A stretch of 64,000 bases of DNA from Pseudomonas sp. RIT288 (GTDB lineage: Bacteria > Pseudomonadota > Gammaproteobacteria > Pseudomonadales > Pseudomonadaceae): contig NZ_JFYN01000012.1 of the NCBI RefSeq assembly GCF_000631985.1, positions 248,001 to 312,000 on the forward strand. Reading direction: 5' to 3'. The position numbers and the translations under genes are program-made. Below, one piece after another: positions 26,835 through 35,700 of this stretch (position 1 is its first letter; each line of letters starts with the position of its first letter). Under the pieces are notes generated by a model. That model was not told where the DNA came from. It worked only from the letters and a program-made list of their open reading frames with translations, and searched no databases.

Positions 26835-28196
26835 ATGGAAGAACAATCCACCCCGTTGCCGGTACATCGACCCAAGGTGTTGCTGGTCGATGATGAGGAA
26901 TCGATCCTCAACAGCCTGCGCCGTCTGCTGCGGGGGCAACCCTATGACGTCCTGCTGGCGACCAGCGGTGCCCAGGCGCTGGAGATGCTGGAGCAGCAGC
27001 CCGTGGACCTGGTGATGAGCGATGCGCGCATGCCGAACATGGATGGCGCCTCGTTACTGGCGCATGTCCGTCAACGCTATCCGGCGACCGTGCGCATCAT
27101 GCTCACCGGTTATGCCGACCCGTCGGCAATCATCAAGGCGATCAACGACGGGCAGATTCACCGCTACATCAGCAAACCGTGGAATGACGAGGAGTTGCTG
27201 CTGATTCTGCGCCAAGCCCTCGAACATCAGCATTCCGAGCAGGAGCGCCAACGTCTGGAGCGCCTGACCCGGGTGCAGAACGACCAGCTCAAGCTGCTCA
27301 ACAGCACCCTGGAAAAGCACGTCGCGGCGCGTACCGCCGAGTTGCAGCAGACCGCCGACATGCTCGATCTGGCCTACGAAGAACTCAAACACAGCTATGT
27401 CACCGGCACCGAGGTGTTCTCGCTGCTGGCCAATCTGCGTCTGCCACCTGCCAAACAGACCAACCGGCAGATCATCGAACTGGTGCGCAGCTACTGCAAA
27501 CAGCATGGTCTGGACGAGGCCACCAGCCGCGACATGACCATGGCCGCCGCGCTGTACAACATCGGCAAGCTGAGCTGGACCGACGGCATGATGACCACGC
27601 CTTCGGACTTGCTGCGTCACACCGATCGCGAGCGATATCGCAGCTACCCCAAACAGAGCGAATCGCTGCTGATGACGCTGGACCCGATGAAGGACGCCGC
27701 CCGCCTGATCCTGCATCACCAGGAGCGCTGGGACGGCAGCGGGTTTCCTGATCGGCTCAAGGGCGAGGCGATTCCGTTGGGGTCGCGTTTGTTGAAACTG
27801 GCGGTGGATTTCGTCGAGTTGCAACGCGGTCTGATCCTCGAACGGCATTTGAACAGCGACGAAGCGCTGCTGTACCTGCGCCAGTACGCCGGGCGTTTGT
27901 ATGATCCCGAGCTGGTCGAAGATTTCGTTCAGGTGTGCGCGGCATTTCTGGGCGACGTCACCCTGGCCGACCCGTCGGTCAAGGTGCTGACCACCCGGGA
28001 CCTGGCGGCGGGGATGATTCTGGCGCGTAATCTCAATGCCGATAACGGCATGCTGCTGCTCAACGCCGGCAAGGTCCTCAGTGCGCTGTTGGTGGAAAAG
28101 CTGATTGCCTTCGAAGCCATGGAGGGCGGCAAATACAAGATTTTCGTCAAGGTGCCCGAGGAGGATGAAACCGCGCTCAAGGCTCAGGGGGAGTGA
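26835..28196 (+). CDS. Response regulator with degenerate HD-GYP-type output
   Basis: 453 residues. The N-terminal receiver (about 12-135) is a standard one (LLVDDEESIL, phospho-Asp in VMSDARMPNMDG, Lys in YISKPWND). A coiled coil (about 140-175) leads to an HD-GYP-like region. The catalytic pair is missing: the position of HDIGK reads YNIGK (AALYNIGKLSW), and GYP reads GFP, although the H-H-x-E-like HHQERWDGSGFP stretch survives. It is therefore unlikely to cleave c-di-GMP and may bind it or act through protein contacts. ATG 26835 has GAGG seven bases upstream. Divergent from the five-gene operon, sharing a 241-base control region. Confidence 0.85.
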   Translation: MEEQSTPLPVHRPKVLLVDDEESILNSLRRLLRGQPYDVLLATSGAQALEMLEQQPVDLVMSDARMPNMDGASLLAHVRQRYPATVRIMLTGYADPSAIIKAINDGQIHRYISKPWNDEELLLILRQALEHQHSEQERQRLERLTRVQNDQLKLLNSTLEKHVAARTAELQQTADMLDLAYEELKHSYVTGTEVFSLLANLRLPPAKQTNRQIIELVRSYCKQHGLDEATSRDMTMAAALYNIGKLSWTDGMMTTPSDLLRHTDRERYRSYPKQSESLLMTLDPMKDAARLILHHQERWDGSGFPDRLKGEAIPLGSRLLKLAVDFVELQRGLILERHLNSDEALLYLRQYAGRLYDPELVEDFVQVCAAFLGDVTLADPSVKVLTTRDLAAGMILARNLNADNGMLLLNAGKVLSALLVEKLIAFEAMEGGKYKIFVKVPEEDETALKAQGE

Positions 28197-28263
28197 CCTG
28201 TGAGGTGACGGGATCAGGCCAGGCATGGGATCCTTGCGGTTTTTCCAGGCCGGTGGCTGACCC

Positions 28264-28698
28264 ATGACCTCTGCATCCGTTGTCGCTCCAAACCTCATCC
28301 GTATCGCCGCTGCGCTGCTGCTCAACGCCGAAGGCCAGACCCTGCTGGTGCGCAAGCGCGGCACCACGGCGTTCATGCAGCCGGGCGGCAAGATCGAAGC
28401 GCATGAGTTGCCGGTGCACGCACTGGCCCGCGAGCTGGAAGAAGAGCTGGGCCTGCAGATCGACCCGGCGCAGGCCTCCTTCGTTGGCCAGTTCTCGGCA
28501 CCGGCAGCCAACGAGCCGGGGTTTGTCGTGCAAGCGGAGATCTTTCAGCTGACCATCGACACTGACGTGACCCCGGCTGCCGAAATCGAGGAAGTGCTCT
28601 GGATCGATCCGGCGACTGACGCGGATCTGGTTCTGGCGCCATTGACACGCGACCTGATCCTGCCGTTTTATCGCAACTCGCTGACGGTGCTCGCCTGA
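28264..28698 (+). CDS. NUDIX hydrolase
   Basis: 144-residue pyrophosphohydrolase with an exact Nudix box: G at the start of GKIEAHELPVHALARELEEE, followed by LGL, fits G-x5-E-x7-R-E-U-x-E-E-x-G-U (about residues 41-63). Substrate unknown; the size fits nucleotide-clearing or 8-oxo-dGTPase-like members. A LysE-type exporter follows 23 bases downstream and a GNAT gene after that, so the three probably form one transcript with unrelated housekeeping-type roles. Confidence 0.85.
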   Translation: MTSASVVAPNLIRIAAALLLNAEGQTLLVRKRGTTAFMQPGGKIEAHELPVHALARELEEELGLQIDPAQASFVGQFSAPAANEPGFVVQAEIFQLTIDTDVTPAAEIEEVLWIDPATDADLVLAPLTRDLILPFYRNSLTVLA

Positions 28699-28721
28699 TC
28701 ATTCACGCAAAGGACATTGCC

Positions 28722-29360
28722 ATGATCCCGCTTCAAGACCTGCTGATCTTCGCCGCCGCGGCGCTGTTGATGGTACTGACGCCGGGGCCGAACATGATTT
28801 ACCTGATCTCGCGTTCGATCTGTCAGGGACGCAAGGCCGGGGTCACTTCTTTGCTCGGTGTGGTGGCGGGATTTTTCGTGCACATGTTTGCCGCGGCTGC
28901 CGGTTTGACCGCAGTGTTTCTGGCGGTGCCGATGGCTTATGAAGTGCTGAAGTGGGCCGGTGCGCTGTACCTGCTGTGGCTGGCCTGGCAAGCGGTCAAA
29001 CCCGGTGCGCGCTCGCCGTTCGAAGCACAGCAACTGCCGCCGGACTCGTCGCGCAAACTGATCACCATGGGTTTTCTCACCAGCGCGCTGAACCCGAAAA
29101 TCGCCGTCTTCTATCTCTCGGTGTTTCCGCAGTTCATCACCCCGGAACACGGTTCGGTATTCACCCAGAGCATCATTCTTGGCCTGACCCAGATCAGCGT
29201 CAGTTTCAGCGTCAACCTGCTGATCGCGCTCTTCGCGGCGGGCATCGCTTCGTGGTTCGTCAACAACCCGACCTGGCTGGCGGCGCAGCGTTATTTCATG
29301 GGTTTTGTGCTGGGCGGTCTGGCCGTGCGGCTGATGCTTGAACAACGCAAGGCAGGCTGA
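28722..29360 (+). CDS. LysE/RhtB-family amino acid exporter
   Basis: 212 residues with six hydrophobic segments. The opening LIFAAAALLMVLTPGPNMIYLISRS carries the family signature (T-P-G-P-N in helix 1), followed by GRKAGVTSLLGVVAGFFVHM. Members export amino acids or homoserine-lactone-like molecules; the substrate is not visible. ATG 28722 has AAAGGA before it. It sits between the NUDIX and GNAT genes, with 23- and 2-base gaps. Confidence 0.85.
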   Translation: MIPLQDLLIFAAAALLMVLTPGPNMIYLISRSICQGRKAGVTSLLGVVAGFFVHMFAAAAGLTAVFLAVPMAYEVLKWAGALYLLWLAWQAVKPGARSPFEAQQLPPDSSRKLITMGFLTSALNPKIAVFYLSVFPQFITPEHGSVFTQSIILGLTQISVSFSVNLLIALFAAGIASWFVNNPTWLAAQRYFMGFVLGGLAVRLMLEQRKAG

Positions 29361-29362
29361 AC

Positions 29363-29908
29363 ATGTGGATCGAACGCCTCGACGCCAGCCACGCGCTGGC
29401 TTACCGCGAGCTGATGCTTGAAGCCTATGACCGTCATCCGCAGGCCTTCACTTCTAGCGTGCGCGAGCGCGCGGTGATGCCGTTGAGCTGGTGGGAAGGG
29501 CGCCTGACCAGCAAGCTCGACGCGGTGTTCGGTGCGTTCGAAGACGGTCGGCTGGCGGGCATCGTCGGCCTGGCGTTCGAACCTCGGGAAAAGGCCCGGC
29601 ACAAGTCGACCCTGTTCGGAATGTATGTGTCAGCCGACTTTCGCCAGCACGGTCTGGGACAGAAACTGGTCGAGGCGACCATCGCCGAAGCACAAAAACA
29701 TCCAGAGCTGAAACTGATCCAGTTGACCGTCACCGCCGGCAATGACGCTGCGTTCAAGCTGTACCAGCGCTGTGGCTTCGTCCAGTTCGGCCTTGAACCG
29801 CTGGCGGTGCGGGTCGGTGAGGATTATTTCGACAAGATCCATATGTGGCGCGATATCACGGTGCAGCAGGGTGGGGGGGAAACAGTCGCCTCCTCCCGGC
29901 CCCAGTGA
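29363..29908 (+). CDS. GNAT-family N-acetyltransferase
   Basis: 181 residues with the acetyl-CoA binding region FGMYVSADFRQHGLGQKLVE (Q/R-x-x-G-x-G/A pattern, about residues 84-103) and the C-terminal strand-helix FKLYQRCGFVQFG. Substrate unknown. Starts two bases after the LysE stop, so it is co-transcribed, and ends four bases from a convergent hypothetical gene with no visible terminator between. Confidence 0.85.
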   Translation: MWIERLDASHALAYRELMLEAYDRHPQAFTSSVRERAVMPLSWWEGRLTSKLDAVFGAFEDGRLAGIVGLAFEPREKARHKSTLFGMYVSADFRQHGLGQKLVEATIAEAQKHPELKLIQLTVTAGNDAAFKLYQRCGFVQFGLEPLAVRVGEDYFDKIHMWRDITVQQGGGETVASSRPQ

Positions 29909-29912
29909 TTGA

Positions 29913-31133
29913 TCAAGGGTAGGCGATCGACAGCACTGGCCCGGTATAAAGCGGCAGTTCGAGTTTGGCTGCAGACGCGCTCATGACTCCGCCAGAACTG
30001 TTGAGCTGTTCGACTTTGATGTTGCGCAAGCCGAAGTCATTGCCGTTACTGCCGTCCTGGTAGTTGCTGATGTACAGCCGTGCCGTCTGCTGCGTGGTAA
30101 TGGTGAATGCCTTTAAAAACAGGTACCAGATACCATTCTTCGGCACTTCACGGCGATCGCCGATGTGTTGCGGGTCTTCGGCGCTCAGGATCGGGTTGAC
30201 CAGGGACGAGTTGGGGCTGTCGGCAACATGCGTGCCCTCGAAGGTGAACTGGTATTGCCCGGGAACGAAAGTGAAGTCGCGATAAAGGACAACCCCGACG
30301 AAGCCGTTCGGGGTGCCCTGATCGGTGAAGTTGAAAAAGGCCGTTACCGGTTTACCGTCCATGGGGAACTGACGGATGGATCCGGAACGGGCTGCGGTAT
30401 GGGCGATCCAGCCGTTATAAGTCTCCGCCAGTGATGTGCAGTGATCCTGCCAGAGGGTGACCGAACCGGTCTGTGACAGGCTGATGTTGTCCAGTTGATC
30501 CACCAACTGTGCGCTGACCGGATGGGTGCCACCACCGATTTGCTGGAGGTCGGCGGCGGTCAAGGTGTAGGTGAACGATTTGGCAGCAGGCAGATTGGCA
30601 ATGGTTTTACTCCAGGTGCCTATGGTCAGTGTCACCCGGTCGTAATCGCGGGGGTAGGTGCGGGTCAGGGTGAATGTGGCCGGTAGTGTCGGGCCGAGGC
30701 TGGGCGGATGGCTGACCGAGATGTCGGAGACCGGGTTATTGAACAGCAGGTTCAGCACGGGTGTTGAGTCGGCGAAGTTACCGCTGATGCGCTTCACTCG
30801 GTAAAACATCTGATTGAGGCCGTCTTTCAGCCATCCCCATGGCAATTCCATTGTTATCGTGTCGTTCTCTTCGCCGTTCTCGATGGACTTGATCGCGTCA
30901 GTCGGCTTGCCGTTGACATAGACCTGGAGGGAGTCGCCGACGGCCAGCGCTAATGAGCGAGTCTTGAGAGGGTCGATCACCATGTGCAGAGGTGTGGGCG
31001 GCGAATAAATGCTCGACGCAATCCCCCCATCGTACTTCCCTGTCGGCAGAACCGGTTCTTTCCACCCAGGTATGGACATGGGCGACAGCGCGAGCGTTGC
31101 GTTGGCTTGCGATGATTTGAGATCGCTGTTCAT
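29913..31133 (-). CDS. Beta-sandwich repeat protein, small paralogue of the 38995-42363 gene
   Basis: 406 residues, no signal peptide or membrane segment. Not a family I can name. The N-terminal part has MSIPGWKEPVLPTGKYDG, then strand-rich segments ending GLNQMFYRVKRISGN; the middle resembles an immunoglobulin-like fold; the C-terminal part has AETYNGWIAHTAARSGS and ends with a jelly-roll-like strand set including GNDFGLRNIKVEQL. The 1122-residue protein at 38995-42363 shares the IPGW opening, the [13 protein letters not shown] stretch and the same kind of C-terminus ([28 protein letters not shown]), so the two are paralogues with different numbers of middle repeats. ATG 31133 has GAGGA six bases upstream. 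Extracellular or effector-associated adhesin is a guess. Confidence 0.55.
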   Translation of the reverse strand: MNSDLKSSQANATLALSPMSIPGWKEPVLPTGKYDGGIASSIYSPPTPLHMVIDPLKTRSLALAVGDSLQVYVNGKPTDAIKSIENGEENDTITMELPWGWLKDGLNQMFYRVKRISGNFADSTPVLNLLFNNPVSDISVSHPPSLGPTLPATFTLTRTYPRDYDRVTLTIGTWSKTIANLPAAKSFTYTLTAADLQQIGGGTHPVSAQLVDQLDNISLSQTGSVTLWQDHCTSLAETYNGWIAHTAARSGSIRQFPMDGKPVTAFFNFTDQGTPNGFVGVVLYRDFTFVPGQYQFTFEGTHVADSPNSSLVNPILSAEDPQHIGDRREVPKNGIWYLFLKAFTITTQQTARLYISNYQDGSNGNDFGLRNIKVEQLNSSGGVMSASAAKLELPLYTGPVLSIAYP

Positions 31134-31264
31134 CTTCTGTCCTCGGCTGTGGTGCCTGAAGCGTTTTGGCGGCAGACACCATCAGAACGCGAGGGTAAGG
31201 ATGTGTCACCTGTCAGATCTGACAGGTCAGCAGTGTTTCAAGACCAGCGGTCACCCCCTCAGAG

Positions 31265-31334
31265 CAAAAGATTGCAACCGGCGGCAGCTCCTGCACCGAT
31301 CCCTGTAGGCGCTGCCGCAGGCTGCGATCTTTTG
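31265..31334. repeat. REPIN, family B, degenerate
   Basis: Left arm AAAAGATTGCAACCGGCGGC has three changes from the family-B REP; the right arm GGCGCTGCCGCAGGCTGCGA is nearly standard. It lies between the hypothetical gene at 29913 and the end of metR. Confidence 0.75.
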
Positions 31335-31344
31335 CTTTTGACTG

Positions 31345-32262
31345 TCAGCGCACCGCGCTGACCCCATCCAGCGTCGAGAACGAAGTGTCCTTGGCTGTCA
31401 GCAGGAAATCGCGCATGTACGGCGCATCGAGCATGTCCGCACGAATCGCCGCATACAGCGTGGCGAACAGACCTTTCTCGCCCAGGCGCTTGGCCTTCAC
31501 GTAACCGCGCGAGCTGTATTCGTGCAGCGCCCAGTGCGGCATGCCGCAGACGCCACGGCCGCTGGCGACCAGTTGCATCATCATCACCGACAGCTCCGAG
31601 GTGCGCACCTGCGCGGGTTCGATGTCGGCCGGTTCGAGGAAGCGGGTGAAGATGTCCAGCCGATCGCGTTCCACCGGATAAGTGATCAGGGTTTCAGTCA
31701 GCAGGTCTTCGGGAACGATGTACGGTTTGCTCGCCAGCGGGTGCTGGTTGGCCACCGCGAGCATCGCTTCGTAGGTGAACAGCGGCACGTAAGTGATGCC
31801 GGCGATGTCCAGCGGATCGGAGGTCACCACCAGGTCCAGATCGCCGCGGGCCAGCGCCGGCAGCGGGGCGAAGGCGAAGCCCGAGGCAAGGTCGAGTTCG
31901 ACCTCCGGCCAGGCGTCGCGGAACTGGTCGATGGTCGGCATCAGCCACTGGAAACAGCTATGGCATTCGATCGCCATGTGCAGGCGCCCTGCGGTGCCGC
32001 CGGCCAGACGACTGATGTCACGTTCGGCGGCGCGCAGCAGGGGCAGGGTCGCGTCAGCCAGTTGCAGCAGGCGCAGGCCGGCGCTGGTGAAACGCACCGG
32101 TTTGGTCTTGCGCACGAACAACGGCATGCCCAGGCGTTCCTCCAGTTCCTTGAATTGGTGCGACAGCGCCGATTGGGTCAGGTGCAGGCGGTCGGCGGCA
32201 TCGACCAGGCTGTCGGCCTCGCGCAGGGCATGCAGGGTTTTCAGATGACGGATTTCAAGCAC
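31345..32262 (-). CDS. metR: MetR, LysR-type regulator of methionine biosynthesis
   Basis: About 305-residue LysR-family regulator. The opening LEIRHLKTLHALREADSLVD, the HTH LTQSALSHQFKELEERLG and the effector-domain stretch AIECHSCFQWLMPTIDQFRD match MetR of enteric bacteria closely (E. coli has AIECHSCIQWLTPALENF). It would activate met genes, with homocysteine as co-effector. The start chosen is GTG 32262, which gives the family-typical MLEIRHLK beginning and has a GGGG site upstream; ATG 32274, twelve bases earlier, is an alternative. An even earlier in-frame ATG at 32358 would add an unlikely 32-residue tail. Stand-alone gene. Confidence 0.85.
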   Translation of the reverse strand: MLEIRHLKTLHALREADSLVDAADRLHLTQSALSHQFKELEERLGMPLFVRKTKPVRFTSAGLRLLQLADATLPLLRAAERDISRLAGGTAGRLHMAIECHSCFQWLMPTIDQFRDAWPEVELDLASGFAFAPLPALARGDLDLVVTSDPLDIAGITYVPLFTYEAMLAVANQHPLASKPYIVPEDLLTETLITYPVERDRLDIFTRFLEPADIEPAQVRTSELSVMMMQLVASGRGVCGMPHWALHEYSSRGYVKAKRLGEKGLFATLYAAIRADMLDAPYMRDFLLTAKDTSFSTLDGVSAVR

Positions 32263-32343
32263 GGCTGACCCCATGAGGAAAATTTGTGACAAATTCGAAA
32301 GCGGTGAGTTTGTCTCATGTTGATCAGCCTGTCGACCGCTCAA

Positions 32344-32379
32344 ACAGCAGCGGGGCACAGTCAGTGCCCCGCTGCTTTT
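32344..32379 (-). terminator. Rho-independent-type terminator after the interrupted giant gene
   Basis: AGCAGCGGGGCAC and GTGCCCCGCTGCT form a perfect 13-bp stem with a five-base loop. It begins four bases after the TAG that ends the orphan reading frame (32383), so it terminates the original, longer giant gene rather than the current TAA at 32707. The U-run on the minus strand is short. Confidence 0.7.
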
Positions 32380-32382
32380 GTT

Positions 32383-32706
32383 CTAGAGATCAGCGAAGTG
32401 CTGGTTGCCCAGCGGTTTGCCGATGTCGCCGCGCCAGATCGTCTCGACCTGAGTGCCACCGGCTGCCTGGGCCTGCTGCCATTGCAGGCCGAGATTGCGT
32501 TGCTCCGGCAATTTCAGATGAGCTTTGACGAAGTCGGCGAACGGCACCTTGTCCGAGGTGTAGTGAAAGTGTGCGAACCATAGCGTGCGCGGTGGGGTGC
32601 TGGTGAGGTCGCGCACTTGGTATTCCTGAAGGAAATCCTTGCGTCCGTCAGCGCGTTTGCCCAGTGCCCGCAGTGAACCTTCGCGGCGGATATCCACCAC
32701 TTGTTG
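32383..32706 (-). pseudogene. Severed C-terminal 107 codons of the giant toxin-like gene
   Basis: This stretch continues the reading frame of the giant gene directly after its TAA stop (32707-32709) with no frame change and runs to TAG 32383-32385, just before a strong hairpin. It reads like real protein: VVDIRREGSLRALGKRADGR, then LWFAHFHYTSDK and QVETIWRGDIGKPLG. There is no ribosome-binding site or good start codon after the TAA, so it is probably untranslated unless the stop is read through. A single-base change (for example GAA or CAA to TAA) explains it. Confidence 0.75.
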
Positions 32707-35700
32707 TTACAGCAGATAGTCCAGATAGCCTTCCGTGGGTGTCTTGCTGCGCAGTGACTGATCAATGCGCAGCGTACGACCGGTACGTCGCAGTTCACTG
32801 GCCTTGGCGTGCAATTGCAGCACCAACGGTTCGCTCGGCGATAGCCGTTCGATGGCCTGGGCGCGGGTGCTCAGCTCGGTCGCTTCGCTGCTGAACATGT
32901 GTTCCAGATCCACCGGCAACATGTCCTGACGAGTGTAGCCCTGCACCTTGGCGCTGTAGGCCGTAACCGCCTCCAGACGTTTTCGCGCTTCTGCGAGCAA
33001 TGGTTGAACATCGGTCGGCAGCGGTGTTGCGGCGGGTGCGGGGGGGGGTTGCAGATGATATTTGCCGCTGGAGCGCGGCAGCCAGGTTTCGCGGAAACCG
33101 TCGATGCCTTCGACGGTGAAGCGTTTTTCCCGGGTGCCGGCGTCAATGCTTTCGGTACCGATCAGCAATTGGTTGTCCTCGGTTTCGAACAGTTGCCTGC
33201 CGCCCGGCTCTCTCGGTTTGATCGGCGGTCGCTGTTTGATCGAGTGCCGCGCGTGTGCTTCGACCTTGGTCAGGCCATCGAGGAATGGCCCGACCTGTTC
33301 CAGATCCAGATGCTGCGCATAACCCAGCGTCCAGGCGTTGAGCTGACGACGGAAGCCGGCATAGATCTGCAGGCAATCTTCGATCACCTGTTTGCGCTCG
33401 ACCAGGCTGGCGCTGACTTCTGGCAGGTGATGCTGGGTCAGCAGCGCGCGCCCGACCTTGACCCGGGCGTCTTTGAGCTGGGTATGAAAATACACCCAGG
33501 ACAGGTCGGTGACTGCGTCGTAGCGGGTAATGATTTCCAGCAGATGCGCAGTCCTCAGGTAGTGGTGCGTGTTGTCGCCCAGGTTGCGGTTGAGCGCGGT
33601 CATGTCTTTCGCCATCCGGACTTTCTGCGCGTGTTTGCTGATGCGGTTGTTCCACAGGTTGGCCTGCTCGGTGATCGCGTGCAGTTGATCGAACTCCTTG
33701 AGGAAATCCTTGCGTACCTGCTTGCGCCGGGCCATGAGTTTGATATGGGCCGCTGTATTGCCGAAAGGGGTGGCATCGGACTCGGCGACCAGTGCGTCGA
33801 TCCGGTTCAGGTGTTCCAGCAAGCGATCGCGGGCGACGGTGACGCGCTGTACGGCGCGGCCGACCACGATCCAGGCACAGCGGCTCTGGATGTCTTCGAT
33901 CTGCAGACGCTTGCGGCCGTGGCTCAGGGGCAACAGTTCGGCAAGGTTGTCATATTGGGCGATCGCGATGTCGATGTCGTTCAGGCATGCTGCGTCGACT
34001 GCTGTGTGTAGTGGCTTACGCTGGGCGACGTCGAGTTTCTGGTAGTTCTCCAGCAACTGGTTGGTAGCACGTGTCTGGGTTTCAAGGCGCCGGGTATAGG
34101 CGTCGGCGGTGTTGGTCAGGGTCAATTGCCGGCGCAGTTGCCGATCGGTCCACCAGCGCGGTAGCCACGCACGGATCGGCGCGGGCCAGAGTGGGTCCAT
34201 ACCGTCGGCCAGATGTCCGAGCACGGCGCCGCCGCCGGCACCGCCGCCGTCCAGAACGGTGCCGTATACCGCGTAATGGGTGTTCCACTGGCCGTTTTCG
34301 TCGAGGGCGATCGGTTGTTTGTAGCTGCGCATCCACGTGCCGTAAAGCCTCCAGCCACGTGGCGCATCATTGAGCTGAACCCGATAGATGCGACCCTGAC
34401 GAACGATGAAGTCACCATCGGCGTGGCGGTAGACGTTGCGATAGACACCGTGGGTGGCGGGGTGCAGGCCGGCGAGGGAGATTTCGAATTCGTACTCGTA
34501 ACCCTTGAAGCGCTTGAGCGACTGCCTGGCCCATTGCCAGGATGTTGGCATCGCGGCGGATCTGCCCAGTGCCGCGCGTTGTCGCTGACGGCTGGCCAGA
34601 CGTGTGGCAGCGGGTGCCGAGACAGTTGCGGGAAGTACATCCATTGCCGCGTCGATCAGCGACAGCAGCACCGCTTCCACCTCCGCCAGACCATGCCCGA
34701 GCTCGCCGCGCAAGAACGCCGCGACGGCCAGATTAGCGCTGTTCCAGGCGTCATACAGGGCCACGGCCGTGCCCACGAACGGCAGCATGCCGATGGCCAT
34801 TTTCAGATAGTTGAACAGCGCGCCGGACTTCAAGGCACAGCGTTCCAGGTACAAGGCATCGTTGGACCGAGAACTGCTGCGATGGGCCTCCAGCAACCGG
34901 CCCATGTGCACGTTCAATAGATGCAAGGCCAGCGATGTGGTCGCCGGCCAGGCCATCCCGACGCCGATCAGGGCATCGAAATTACGCAGCTGGGCCTGGT
35001 TGATCCGGCTGACATGGCTGGCTAAGTCGCCACTCACGGCACGTCCGGCCAGGTAATTGACCACTTTGCTGTCCACACAACGCCGGAACAGATCCATACG
35101 CGCCAGTTCCAGCGTTTCGTACTGACGCAGGAAGATGGCGTCGGTGCTGTCGGGCAGGTACAGCAGGGTCAGGCCACTGGTTTGCTCGACAATGAACGTG
35201 ACACCCGCGAGCGTGCTCGGTCCCTGATGCGCGGTGTCCTCTCCACCGACCGTCAGGTGCACCGGCAGCAGCGCGATGCGTTGTCCATCCACGGCATACG
35301 CTTGAGGTGTAGTCGCATCGATGGCGATCTTCAGCATGGCATGACCGGCACTGTCGATGTGCCGTTGCAGCAGGGCGAATTCAGCTTGCAACCGGAGCAT
35401 CAGGCGCCACGGTTCGCTCAGGCATTCGCGGCGCCAGGCCTGCTGAAATGCAGGTTCTGCCGGTGCGCCGAAAAACGTCTGGCGAATCAGTTCTTCGTAA
35501 CGTCCGGGCAGATCCAGTTCTGTCACCAGTTTGCTCAAATAGGCCGGGGTGATCCCGTTTTCGAGGTTCTGTCGATCAGCTGGATTCTCGGCGCGGATCT
35601 TCGCCTGCATGAACGCCAGTCGCCACTGCACGTCCTGATCGATGTTTTCCTGTGCCAGTTGTTCAAGGGTGAGATCGCCGCGTGTGTCGCTCGCGGTCAG

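Noticed and set aside
32700..32715. TMV-type stop-codon read-through signal at the TAA of the giant gene
   Set aside because: That context is TAG CAR YYA; here it is TAA CAA CAA, so no known read-through motif is met. A plain nonsense mutation is simpler.
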